NCBI RefSeq assembly: GCF_907164915.1
Contig: NC_061862.1
Location: 86,910,846-86,974,845 of the forward strand
Direction of reading: 5' to 3'
Origin: Impatiens glandulifera
Lineage: Eukaryota > Streptophyta > Magnoliopsida > Ericales > Balsaminaceae
Length of the DNA: 64,000 nt
Of this stretch, positions 1 to 9,978 are shown piece after piece. The stretch's first letter is position 1; the number at the start of each line of letters is the position of its first letter. A program made the position numbers and the translations under genes. The notes under the pieces were generated by a model. The model had not been told where the DNA came from, did not search any database, and saw only the letters and a list, made by a program, of their open reading frames with translations.

Positions 1-54
1 GTGAATTCAAATTCGGTTGGATATTCGGTTCAGACCAAATATTAAACACCCCTA
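1..54. repeat. End of a short MITE-like repeat (TGAACACC family)
   Basis: The first 54 bases match the right-hand ends of repeats at 49162-49326 and 49400-49600: a GGATATTCGGTT-like stretch, then AATATTAAACACCCCTA. The family's other copies have inverted ends reading AGGTGTTCA and TGAACACACCT, which suggests a small DNA transposon. Here it abuts the LTR array at base 54, so it probably inserted into or truncated the 5' LTR. Confidence 0.5.
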
Positions 55-570
55 TGTACAAGTACAGATATGAAGAAGTCTGTTTGAGTAGACGTCGTCT
101 AACTCCTTTAGACGTGGTCTAAGGAGTGCGCGAGTAGACGTCGTCTAACTCCTTTAGACGCGGTATAAGGAGTACGCGAGTAGACATCGTCTAACTCCTT
201 TAGACGTGGTCTAAGGAGTGCGTGCGCGAGTAGACGTCGTCTAACTCCTTTAGACGCGGTCTAAGGAGTGCGCGAGTAGACGTCGTCTAACTCCTTTAGA
301 CTTGTTCTAAGGAGTGCGTGTGTAGACATCGCCTAACTCCTTTAGATACGGTCTAAGGAGTGCGCGATTAGACATCGTCTAACCTTATTAGACGTGGTCT
401 GAAGAAGAAGCGTAGTTAGATGTCGTCTAACTCCTTCTTAGACGCGGTCTAAAGAAGAAGCGTAGTTAGACGTCGTCTAACCTTCTTAGACGCGGTCTGA
501 AGAAGAAGCACATGTAGACATCTTCTAACCTTCTTAGACGCGGTCTGAAGAAGAAGCACAGTTAGATGTC
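54..570 (+). repeat. Hairpin tandem array A, remnant of the 5' LTR of Sirevirus-like element 1
   Basis: About ten tandem units. The first six are about 46 bp and begin AGTAGACGTCGTCTAACTCC; the last four are about 48 bp and carry CTTCTTAGACGCGGTCTGAAG. Each unit holds two inverted repeats, TAGAC-GTC-GTCTA and ACTCCTTTAGAC-GCG-GTCTAAGGAGT, so each strand can fold into consecutive stem-loops. The lead-in TGTACA(A/G)GTACAGAT and the array match 5476-6060 of the 3' LTR, so this is the surviving part of the 5' LTR. After base 570 the sequence jumps into pol, meaning U3/R/U5, gag and most of pol are missing. Confidence 0.8.
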
Positions 571-572
571 GA

Positions 573-788
573 TATATCGACATTCGACACCATTTCATCC
601 GGGAGCATGTTAGTTAGAACCATGTTCGTCTAGAATATGTCCCAACGGATCAGCAAGTGGTAGACGTGTTCATGAAGCCACTCCCCAAAACTAAGTTTTC
701 TTACTTTAGAAATGTTTTGGGTTGTAGACCTAAATTAATTTTTTATTTAATTAATCATGCACAAATTGAGGGGGAAATTGTTGATTAA
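573..788 (+). pseudogene. Ty1/copia pol, C-terminal end of RNase H (fragment)
   Basis: In one frame the translation holds the copia RNase H tail: a D-I-R-H-H-F-I-R-E-H motif (about 579-608), then V-P-T-D-Q-Q, V-D-V-F-M-K-P-L-P-K and F-S-Y-F-R-N-V-L-G, ending at TAA 786-788. This is the usual end of plant copia polyproteins (VPTDQQ.AD.FTKPL). One in-frame TAG lies at 615-617. Everything upstream (gag, protease, integrase, RT) is absent and the fragment is fused to LTR array A at about 571. The closing GAGGGGGAAATTGTTGA also resembles a polypurine tract followed by an LTR start, so an LTR beginning at 779 is an alternative reading. Confidence 0.8.
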
Positions 789-894
789 AGTGATTGGACA
801 AACGTGTGTACATGGATGTCTCAATCCGACTGATTAGATCAGTTGTCTAAAGAAATCATGTACTTAGACGAGTTATGTTTAAGCAACTTGCATA

Positions 895-1185
895 TAAGCT
901 TGGTTAGACGTCTAATTGTGAGGAAGACGTCTGAAACGTCTGTAGACGTGCGTGATCAGACGACATCCAGACTTGATAAGCGTCTGTAAACGTGTTAATT
1001 AGACGACGTCTAGACTCAAGCTAAAGCGTCTGTATACGTGCGTGATCAGACGACTTCCAGACTTGCTGAAGCGTCTATAGACGTGCGTGATCAGACGCCT
1101 TTCAAACAGACGTGTACCCAGCTTAGACGTAAGGCATGCAGATATCATAGACGACGTCTAACTACGTGTGTCTTTAGACATCTCA
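895..1185 (+). repeat. Degenerate hairpin array C (AGACG/CGTCT repeats)
   Basis: About four units of 43-53 bp built on CGTCTGTAGACGTGCGTGATCAGACGAC and CCAGACTTG, followed by more scattered AGACG and CGTCT inverted pairs up to about 1185 and a GGACAGCTGTCC palindrome near 1200. The same AGACG/CGTCT core dominates arrays A and B, though unit length and order differ. It sits between the pol end and the downstream ORF. This could be spacer DNA of one element or part of another LTR starting at 779. Confidence 0.6.
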
Positions 1186-1610
1186 TCTTCGGATGAGTGG
1201 GACAGCTGTCCAATGTCTCATGAGCTGTCTATGTACTTTTTTCGCCCATAAATTGAACAGTCATATTTCGAATAACTTGAAAACACGTGTCTCTCAATGT
1301 TAAAAATATGACTAATATTTATGATGGTTAATTACTTCACGTCGTTCGATTAATGATGACTTTTATGATGTTTTAAAATGACGTCTTTTAATTATGATTT
1401 TATTGGGAACACGTTTTAATTAAATGATGATTTTTTTTCAAATAATGTCTTTTGGACACATGACATTTCAAATTCTATTTAACGATGCCTTGCATGCCAA
1501 AAGGACCCCTTCACGCCATCTTTGAGATTTCTGAAAACCCCTAGATATTTCTCTTTCTTCTCCTTAAAGAAAACCTAATTTTTTTCATTTTCTTTTCTTC
1601 AAACTCGAAG

Positions 1611-4600
1611 ATGTCTGTTAAGAAAACTATCCATTTCTCTCACAATACATTATAGGTAGATTTCGAATTAGTCTACAACTATGAACAGCCGAATATTGTT
1701 GATATGCTTAGAACGCTGGAGGCGTCCGGTTTGAAAAAGTTCCTCGGAGGTCCTTTCATTCTTCATGAAAAAGAAGTCCGGGAGTTCTTTAGTTCCAGGA
1801 AGATCATTGGAGACTCTATCGAGGCGACGGTGAAGGGCGTTCATATCTCCGTTTCTAAAGCGTTATTCATCGAGTTCTTTGAACTTCCATCGGAGGGTCA
1901 CTCGTTCGAATAGGTGATTCCAGCCGAGATCATCTTAAGAAGCAGATCCTATTCTCAGACATTTGACAGTCCGATAAACATCAACGGGAAGAAGAAGATT
2001 CTCAAATACTCCTTCTGTCTTCTAAACGATATTGTGGCGAAATCGCTGCAAGGAAGAGCATGTTCCTTTGACACATATACTCCCGTTTTGACTATATGGT
2101 GGTTTTAACCAAAGGGATGTTAGTCAACTAGGCGTCCGCTTTATTTTCTATTCTATGCCAGATGGTTTCTCCACAGAGCAGGCAGAGTTTGGGCTTCTCA
2201 GTCTAACTCAGTTGGCTCTTGGAGCATCTGCAGGTTCCTATAGGCGGTGCGGCTATTAACCCTTGTCGAATATTGACGGTTGATACTGTGAAGAGCTTCC
2301 TTGTGAGGATGAAGATGGTTAAGGAATCAAAGTCCAAGTCCTCAACTCCTTAGACGAGTGGTCAATCGATCACTTGGTCCAAACGTCCTACGACTTCTCG
2401 TCGTAATACTCTTGCTAAGAAGGTCAGGCCTTCCGTCATGGAGTCCTCCGTGAGCTCCAACAATCAGAAAAGGGCATAGATTAAGGATTCTAGAGAAGTT
2501 GACTTCATTCCTAAGAGGGTGAGACTAGAGAAAACCCCTATAGTTGTTATTCTTTGTCTTCACTCTCTCCGTCACACTCAGCCAACGCCATGGCTAGTCC
2601 AATAAAGAAGTAGACTGTGACGTCTTCTCCTGGTGCTGAAAAGAGAGAAATTAACACAACTCAGAAATCGGAGGCGTCTATAGCTGTTAAGACGTCCTCC
2701 AAGGTTTCTCCACATCTATCCTTCACTGATGTTCTGGACAATCAGTGCGAGAGGTTGTTGAAGTCGCTTGACCGTGCTGGTGTTCAAACGACATCCAAGG
2801 TAACTCCATATGCTCTACTAGCTAAAGTTCCATTTATTGAAGTTCTTGTGGTGGAACAAACTACTGGACCAATTACTGAGATAGATGGTGTAAATGTTGA
2901 GAATATTTAGGGGGAATACACACATGTCTTCCTCGATGAACTAGTGTCGGCTGATGCTGAAGAGAATATTTTGCCCGAAACAGAGCAGGAGGTTGTGCCC
3001 TCGTCTATTGTTGTTATTAGTGAGGAAGCACCCATTTAAACGGATGTTGTCCCTGTTGTTGTCCCTACTTCTACTCTTCTAGAGAATGCCTTTGCAAAGC
3101 AAGTGTCTCTATTTGCTATGCTGAGGGCAGTCCGAGGAGCTCTAGGCATCTTTTTTAAAGAACCTTCTCCCAATCCTAAACTTGTTGAATTTCCAGGAAA
3201 AGGAAAAGACGTGGCAAAATATGTTCTCGAACTCATCTTGGAGGAGGTCGAGGTGAGAGCGGCTGAGAGGATCAAAGCATTCGATACTTGGATGAGCCAC
3301 ATACTCTACTCTCCATACGCATAAATCATTACCACCAAAAGCATAGTGAAGGAGTGGAAGGAGTTGATGGCAACGGAGAAGAAAATCTTCTCCTAGACAA
3401 AAATGAAAAACGTCAACGAGGCTCCTCTTAGAAGAGAAATCGTCGTGGAAATTTCTAAAGTACGCGCCCTTCTTCCTTTCTTCAATCAAAGGAAAGAAAA
3501 TTTGAATTCCTTTGACAAGTCGACTCAAACGGAGGCGAAGGTCCTTAATTGCCTTAATTCTCTTATGGAGCGTTTTTCTCCATTGCCAGTCGATTTGTTC
3601 ATGACACCGAGTCATCTAAATTGAATGGTCTTCGAAACAAGCCATCACGTGCAGAGCTCAACTGCTTAGACGATGATGAGACAATGATTTGCATTGATGA
3701 CATGATGGCTCCTCAAGGCGAGCCCCGACAAATCTTCAGGGCTGAACAGATGATCTCCGGAGATGAGGAGCAAGCGACTCTTCATCTCATCGAGTAGGCT
3801 AAATCGTCCATTGAGTAAATGTGATTCTTGGCCCATCATTATGTTGAACATACGCCACTCTTTTCTGAAGTTCAACAAGAGATTCCTCTCGCTGAGGAGG
3901 AGGAGGTTATTGCTCATGAGCAGACACCTCTGTCCATTCAGAAGGGGACGTTTGAAGTCCCTCCAACGTCTGAACAGAGGCAGACGTCGTTTGTTGAGGA
4001 GACTACTTTTCCTGTGTATGAGCAAACGCCCTTGCCTATTTAAAAAGAGACGTCTCAAGTTCCACCCTCGTATGAACTAGTACAGACGCCGTCTATTGAG
4101 GGGGAACTCACGAAGCTGTCCGAACAAGAGCAGACTTCGTCTGCTGAGGGGCAACGTGTCCGTTTTCAAGGGGCGTCTGAAGCCGAAGTTGCTAAATCTT
4201 CTTCTTTGTCTGAAGAGAAGGAATCTAAAGAGAGGATTCATACTCCTCCAACCAGTACTCGTCTATCTCCTACGAGACCCATAAGTTCCCTTCCCGAACA
4301 TCATCTTCGTTTAGAAGACACTTCTGTTATGTCAATGAGCTATGCGCTGAAATTCAAGGGACTGGAAGCAAGTTTAGGGCAATGATAAATGCTCCCCAAG
4401 CACCCATCCAGGAGAAATAACTAGAGCACTCGATTCAGGTTAGCTTCCATGTCAATCCTCTTCGATCTATCCATGTTGGTTCAAAAATTGTCTCATTTGC
4501 CCCTCCTTCTTCTAAGGAAGCTTCTCCTGAAGCTGCAAGCTTCCGTAAGGTCCTTATGGATGTGTTGAGCACGATGCAGCAGAACCTACAACATATGTCA

Positions 4601-5227
4601 TCCAAGCTGCAAAATATTGAAAAGGGATCTACAATAACCACCGAAGTTGTTTCTGTTGTAACTTCTTCTTTGAAGAACACCGATAAAAATTTGTTGAAGA
4701 ACACTCATAAAGTAAAAATTCTCTACACTACGTATAGAAGGTTCCAGGAGAATATGCATAAACAGAATTTTGATATTCATGTCGAGTCTAAGACCTATAA
4801 TCTTGAGCTTCACAATAAGTCAATGTCCTTGATTGAATCTGTAAATCTTCAAGTGCTGGAGGTTGCCAAATCTTTGAGAAGTATTGAAATAGAACGATTA
4901 GAAGCAGTAGAGGGTATCGGCAGGCGTTTCCAAGGCGAAGAAGATGCTGAGGTTGAAGCTGCCAAAGCCAGAGCCATTGCTGATGCCGACCCTAATAATG
5001 TTAAAAAGGGGGAATGTAGCAGTCTAGGGGGAACAAGTGTCCGTGGCACTCGTTCCAAAAGAAAGCATGCTCAAGGCGGCCAAGGTAGCTGCCAATCATA
5101 TCGAGGTGGCAGTGGAAATGGTCATAGAGGCGGTGGTGGTCGAGGAGGAGGTCGGCTGCAAAACCTTATACTCGGGGAAACAGGTCTTAAAGACGTAATT
5201 CAAAGAATGAAAAGGGAAGAATCTTGA
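1611..5227 (+). pseudogene. Degenerate env-position ORF of Sirevirus-like element 1 (coiled-coil, P/E/T-rich, Gly/Arg tail)
   Basis: About 1200 codons run from ATG 1611 to TGA 5225-5227 but are broken by about 15 stops and at least three frame changes (near 2090, 3620 and 4375). The N-terminal 170 codons form a globular-looking domain. A basic Ser/Thr-rich stretch follows (2300-2600), then a helical region (2617-3620). An acidic Gln/Thr/Pro-rich repeat region with recurring EQTP and QTSS motifs lies at 3830-4300, a predicted coiled coil at 4550-4980, and a Gly/Arg-rich tail (RGGGGRGGG) at 5100-5160. No RT, integrase, protease or clear membrane segment is visible. Its place after pol and before the polypurine tract is where Sireviruses carry the env-like ORF; that role is inferred from position only. 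A second, shorter relative lies at 15430-16440. From memory it resembles unnamed long ORFs seen in Lamiales genomes; a search is needed. Confidence 0.7.
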
Positions 5228-5336
5228 ACTTTACTTTTCTTTTTCTATCTTATTAACTATGTGTATGATTATAAATATTGATTGTTTTTGAGATTATGCT
5301 TTTACCTCGATTTTTTAACTTAGTTTTAACATTATC

Positions 5337-5350
5337 AAAAAAGGGGAAAT
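5337..5350 (+). other. Polypurine tract before the 3' LTR of element 1
   Basis: The run AAAAAAGGGGAAAT is followed immediately by TGTTGGATT, the usual copia polypurine tract and LTR start. The preceding TTAGTTTTAACATTATC is shared with the - strand copy just outside the LTR at 9782-9815. Confidence 0.8.
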
Positions 5351-6963
5351 TGTTGGATTAAATTAAATGGGTAAAAGACTAAATCAATTCAGAAATAAAT
5401 AATTGATTAATTTAAGAGATAAGAAAGACATAATTTTAATTATGTGGTTAAATAAAACTAAGTTAGGTAACTTACTTTTGTACAGGTACAGATCTGAAGA
5501 AGTCTGTCTAAGTAGACATCGTCTAACTCCTTTAGACGTGGTCTAAGGAGTGCGCGAGTAGACGTCTTCTAACTCCTTTAGACGTGGTCTATGGAGTGCG
5601 CGAGTAGACGTCGCTAACTCCTTTAGACGTGGTCTAAGGAGTGTGCGTGTTAACGTTGTCTAACTCCTTTAGACGTGGTCTAAAGAGTGCGCGAGTAAAC
5701 GTCGTCTAAATCCTTTAGACATTGTCTAAGGAGTGCACGTGTAGATGTCGTATAACTCCTTTATACGTCGTCTAAGGAGTGCGCGAGTAGACGTTGTCTA
5801 ACCTTCTTAGACGCGGTCTGAAGAAGAAGCGCAATTAGACGTCGTCTAACTCCTTCTTAGACGCGGTCTGAAGAAGAAGCGCAGTTAGACGTCGTCTAAC
5901 CTTCTTAGACGCGGTCTGAAGAAGAAGCGCAGTTAGACATTGTGTAACCTTCTTAGACGCGGTCTGAAGAAGAAGCGCAGTTAGACGTCGTCTAACCTTC
6001 TTAGACGTAATCTGAAGAAGGAGCGCGAGAAGACGTTGTCTGACTTGATCAGACGTTAGAAGGAGCGTCTAACTATGTACTCACTCAGTTCATCTGCGGT
6101 TACCATTTTCAACAGTTTGACAACCTAGCTCCAACAACAAATGAACAATTGCCATGTACGCCAATATTCAAATTGCCCACGATGTGTTGTACGTTCTAGT
6201 ACAATAGTATATCAGAGGATATTCAACGCACTATCAGTCTTGTACGGCCACGATCCCAATGCTTAGAGTCTATTGTACTCTCGTACTATTGGAGGTCATC
6301 CAACGGACGCATGACACGTGTCCACAAAGAAGATTCGACCGTTGGTGCTCTTCAAGTGTAAATAGAATCTCAAGGACAACGGATGAATCACTTGCTTAAT
6401 CACTCAACTACTTCACATACCGGTCTCACAAATTGCTTAAGCTCTCTATTTGATTATTCAATCTCTCAAGTTCAAGCACAAATTACTCACTGTTTGTCTG
6501 TGTGATTATTTTGTAATTCAGTCATTGTTCTTTCTGTGTGAAACATTAGTGTTATAAGTTGAACAGAGTTTGTTCTGTTCAACAAAGAGTTAGCTAGAAG
6601 TTCAGAAGCAGACAAATTGTTAAGTCCTGTGTTTTCTGATTGGGTTTGTGTAGTGGGTTCTATATACCAATCAAAGTCTTCTAGTGAATATCTTTCATGT
6701 TGAGAAAGAAGAGGTGAGGTAGGAGTTTTATCTTCCAATATCCATAAAACTCCCTGTGTTCTTTACTTTCTACCATTGTCATTCATTCATCTGAAGTTTC
6801 AAATTCAATAAACGATTCCGCACTTGAACTTGTTCAAGAGTTTGTGAAGATTTGCGAAGAATATAAACAAATTTTAACTTTTAACATAGTTAAAATCGAA
6901 TTGAAATTTCTAAGTTGTTCACAATAGCTAGACCTGTCTCTATTGTCAACACTGATCCTAACA
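5351..6963 (+). mobile_element. 3' LTR of Sirevirus-like copia element 1 (about 1613 bp)
   Basis: Begins TGTTGGATTAAATT after the polypurine tract and ends CACTGATCCTAACA (TG...CA). The hairpin array lies about 160 bp inside. Downstream are a promoter-like stretch with AGATTCGACCGTTGG (6332) and GTGTAAATAGAATC (6357), then the R/U5 region. The segment from about 6550 to the end aligns with the - strand LTR at 8201-8620, sharing for example TAAGTTGAACAGA, CTAGAAGTTCAGAA, GGTTTGTGTAG and the terminal CTATTGT..AA.A.TGATCCTA.CA. This shows that two related but diverged LTR families are present. The flank after the LTR is AACAA; the partner duplication would lie outside the window. Confidence 0.8.
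5511..6065 (+). repeat. Hairpin tandem array B inside the 3' LTR
   Basis: About twelve units. Six of about 46 bp have ACTCCTTTAGACGTGGTCTAAGGAGT stems, and the rest of about 48 bp have CTTCTTAGACGCGGTCTGAAGAAG stems. Unit order (short type first, long type second) is the same as in array A, as expected for the two LTRs of one element. Stems are well kept between units although loops vary (GCG, GTG, GCC). Confidence 0.85.
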
Positions 6964-7630
6964 AACAATTTATAAAATCAAAATTTTGAATGATAAAGAT
7001 AAAAAATTTATGTAATTTAAAATACTTTCAAAGATAGACTTATTTGAAGTTTTAACCGACAATTTTAACACACTAATGAAATTGTGTTAGAAATGCTTTT
7101 ACCAATATTCTAAGCAAAAGTAAAATATTTATATACGTTTATGTAAATTATATAAAAATATATTAAAGAATAGTTAATATGAAATAGTAGTTCCAATGAG
7201 CAATTGGGTAATTTTTATTGAATATTTTGAGAAGGATTTGTTTTGTTTGATTTTTAACAATGATTCCGTATTGTTTTATTCTGTTTGGTGATATATATAT
7301 ACGCGATATAAATATTGTTTTTTTAAAATAAAGTCTAAATTATATTGTTAATTTTGTTTTGTTTAAATATTTAATTTTCAAAAGGGTGCAACTTAAACAC
7401 TTTTGTATATTATAATGTACATAAAAAATTATTTAAATAGAAATTGAATGAATTAAGATCTATTAAAATTTTTAAATAATTATAATATAGGACAAGCATA
7501 TCTATTTATGAATTATTCAATTTATAGTTTCAATTTTTATTAATTTTGAAAATATGATATTTCTTAATTGAAAATTTTTGGGATAAATTTTAATAAATAT
7601 AATATATTAGAGATATAATATATGGAATTA
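6964..7630. other. AT-rich flank without a recognisable gene
   Basis: No coding sequence seen. Around 7588-7625 the stretch TTTTAATAAATATAATATATTAGAGATATAATAT resembles the start of the TRIM LTR that lies in the other orientation at 7631-7845, so a truncated inverted LTR piece may abut it. Confidence 0.5.
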
Positions 7631-7845
7631 TCTAAAAATATAGAAAAAGATGGTATTGAATTAATTTCTGAATTACATAAGTATGTCTCTTTTATTTATT
7701 TATTTATATAAATTAAATTAGACTTATAAAATTAATATAATATAATATCGATATTATCACAATTTATCATATTATAATAATATCTTACAGATATATTATC
7801 TTTATATTATATCTCTAATATATTAGATTAATTATATTTATTACA
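7631..7845 (-). mobile_element. 3' LTR of the FG-carrying TRIM-like element
   Basis: Read on the - strand it starts TGTAATAAATATAAT after a G-rich polypurine-like GATTGCGGGG (7846-7855). It matches 17133-17311 through TAATATAAAGATAATATATCTGTAA and TAATTTTATAAGTCTA-type blocks; this copy has about 31 extra bases. Together with the 5' LTR and primer-binding site at 17119-17311 it bounds an element whose internal part would be only about 730 bp without the nested insertion. That size fits a terminal-repeat retrotransposon in miniature. Confidence 0.65.
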
Positions 7846-7894
7846 CCCCGCAATCGAAGTAGGTGAGCGATATATACTGAGATTGGATCGAAAC

Positions 7895-8200
7895 TCTTAA
7901 AAAAGAACCCAAAAAAACCTAAATAGCGATGGTGTAGAAGCTGAAGCCGAAGAAAGTTTACCAGTTAGAGTAGCACTAGATGATGATTCGAGCGCTACTG
8001 AGGTCGCAAATGATCCGAAGTAGATGCACCGAAAGGAGACGACGATGCACTAGTTGTCATCCCAAAAGGAGGAGATGATGAAGAACTAGCGACAGTTGAT
8101 CCAAATCCCAATGAAGGAGTGGAGGTTGTGGAAGTCGTGATGTTGGTTAATCTAGATCAAAAGGAGTAGAGGCTACAGTTGCGCCAAATCCAAAGGAAGG
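7895..8200 (-). pseudogene. FG-repeat nucleoporin-like fragment, distal part
   Basis: The - strand encodes Ser/Thr/Ala-rich sequence with FG spacers: SFGFGATVASTPF, then SLGFGSTVASSSSSPPFG, SPFGASTS, and STPSLF. This composition is typical of FG-domain nucleoporins such as the Nup62 N-terminus. Stops and a frame change (near 7985 and 8130) break it. It continues the fragment at 16757-16960: removing element 2 and one target duplication leaves the FG reading frame uninterrupted across the junction. It ends a few tens of bases before the TRIM polypurine tract. The parent gene is not in the window. Confidence 0.6.
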
Positions 8201-8754
8201 TGCTAGGATTGACTTCAACAATAGAATGGGGGTTGAATATTGTTGAGATAATTTTCACTTTCAATGCGATTTTAATCTTGTTAGAGATATAAAATATGTT
8301 TCTATTCTTCGACAAATCGTCGCAAACTTCAGAACGGATTCAAGTGCGGAAATACTTTCTATATTAAAGCGGCAGATTACGGACTGTGAGATGTAGTAAG
8401 GAAATAACACAATAGTTTTATGCATGTTCGGAGATAAAAATTCTACGTCACTCCTTTTTTGTTTCCAGAAGGATTCCACTAGAAGGCTTTGGTTTGTGTA
8501 GCGTCTACACAAACCAGTTAGAACTCAGAACTTAATAGCTGTTTGTTCTGAACTCCTAGATATCACTCAATGTTGAACAGACAACGTTCTATTCAACTTA
8601 CAATACTGATAATACTATCAAGTAATACAATAAATTATTTCTTTATTTATACAATGTATGCTTAACAGCTAGAGAGAGTAAGCGAGAGAATAAAGATTGT
8701 GAGTCCAGAGATTTAGAATTGTAGAAGTCGGTGCAAACACTACTTCATCGTTGT

Positions 8755-8965
8755 ACTCTACTACTCTTTTATATTGAAATGTAGCAACGGTCGAATCTAA
8801 CTCTTGGATACGTGAGTTGACCAGGAAGATTCGCCGTATCGAGAGTCCATATATTTAGGGATCGTGAATTGACCGGGAGGATTCACCATTGTACTCTGGT
8901 GTCCTTTTATATTGAAATGAAGTAACGGTCGAATCTCATTCATAGATACGTGTCAAATTTCTAAT
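8755..8965 (-). promoter_or_regulatory. Duplicated TATA-type promoter block in the LTR
   Basis: Two copies, about 125 bp apart, of a - strand block reading AGATTCGACCGTT, then CATTTCAATATAAAAG and an AGTACAA.G.TGAA stretch. Each copy has a good TATA box (CAATATAAAAG). The same AGATTCGACCGTT motif occurs once in the element 1 LTR at 6332. Position between array and R/U5 fits the LTR transcription start. Confidence 0.55.
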
Positions 8966-9024
8966 GGTTGTATGCCGGGTGGTAGTCTACTGTTAGCACA
9001 ACACAATTGTTGACGTAACACTAT

Positions 9025-9510
9025 TGTTGGCTTCTTCAGACTGCTACTGAAGCAAGTCGACTGTCAGTGCTTCTTCAACTCTATTGTTTGAAGCAAGGTA
9101 GTTGTTAGCGCTTCTTCAACCTACTGCTCAAGCAAGTCTACTACTAGCGCTTCTTCAGACTGCTGCTGAAGTGAGACTATTGTAAGCTCTTCTTCAGGTT
9201 GTTTCTGAAATAAGGTTGTTGCTAGCGTTTCTTTAGGCTGCTGCTAGTGCTTTTTCAGACTACTGTTGAAGCAAGGTTATTGTTAGCGCTTCTTTAGGTT
9301 GATGCTAGTGCTTCTTCAGACTGCTACTGAAGCAAGGTTGTTGATAGCGCTTTTTCAGACTACAGCTGAAGCAAGCATGCTATTAGCGCTTCTTCAGACT
9401 GCTGTTGAAGCAAGTATGCTGCTAGCGCTTCTTCAGACTGTTGTTGAAGTAAGGCTGCTGCTAGCGCTTCTTCAGACTACTGCTGAAGCAAGTCTGCTGC
9501 AAACATGTTG
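9025..9510 (-). repeat. 39-bp hairpin tandem array in the LTR of element 2
   Basis: About 12-13 units of about 39 bp, consensus GCGCTTCTTCAGACTGCTGCTGAAGCAAGTATGCTGCTA on the + strand (in two parts: GCGCTTCTTCAGACTGC and TGCTGAAGCAAG). Each unit contains CTTCAG-ACTGCTG-CTGAAG, a stem-loop. The sequence is unrelated to the 46/48-bp array of element 1 but sits at the same place in the LTR and has the same one-hairpin-per-unit design. The 39-bp period keeps a + strand frame open (13-residue repeats), which I treat as incidental. Confidence 0.8.
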
Positions 9511-9913
9511 AAGTTTACTTTGTTGTAGGCAACCCTGCTGCCAACACGTCTTCAACTCTGCTGACGTCAGCTGTAAGCGCATCATGAGTTGTATCTACGC
9601 ACTAAACAATTGCATAACTTAGTTTTATTCATTTAATAACGCATCATCAACACAATGTCGTATTGATTAAACTTAGTTTTATTGTTCTAAATTCATTTGA
9701 AACATTTTTCTTAATTTAACTTAATTAATTATTTCCCTATTAATTAATTTTCCCTTTTTCTTTCTTTAATTTAATATAACAATTTCCCTCTTTTTGATGA
9801 TGTTAAAATTAAGTCATAAGAGTAGTGAAATTAAAATAAACTAGGGGTCGGGCCTCTCCCAAACTTAAAATAAAAAAAAATATTATGTATGAACAGAACC
9901 TGTTATTTTGAAT

Positions 9914-9916
<3 letters not shown>

Positions 9917-9975
<59 letters not shown>
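9917..9975. repeat. (AT)n microsatellite
   Basis: About 59 bases of alternating A and T. The flanks 9782-9916 and 9976-10440 are AT-rich and show no gene. Confidence 0.9.

Positions 9976-9978
<3 letters not shown>

Larger units (their letters stand above)
8201..9781 (-). mobile_element. 3' LTR of Sirevirus-like element 2 (about 1581 bp)
   Basis: Preceded on the - strand by AAAAAGAGGGAAAT (polypurine tract) and starting TGTTATATTAAATT. It is close in length to the element 1 LTR and aligns with it in R/U5. It carries a 39-bp hairpin array (9025-9505) and a duplicated promoter block (8755-8965). Its first 300 bp match 16460-16756, including GCATAACTTAGTTTTATTC and AATAACGCATCATCAA. Confidence 0.75.

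Noticed and set aside
75..570. CRISPR-like regular array
   Set aside because: Units are contiguous tandem repeats without unique spacers, and the same array occurs in the matching LTR; plant context.
779..1610. A separate LTR starting at TGTTGATTAAAG
   Set aside because: The purine-rich GAGGGGGAAAT is also the natural end of the pol coding frame, and no matching LTR end, primer site or partner was found; left as an alternative.
3103..4080. Several separate small genes
   Set aside because: The frames are consecutive pieces of one degenerate ORF interrupted by stops and frame slips.
9299..9511. + strand open frame of 70 residues with 13-residue repeats
   Set aside because: It is the by-product of a 39-bp hairpin array in an LTR that is transcribed from the other strand.
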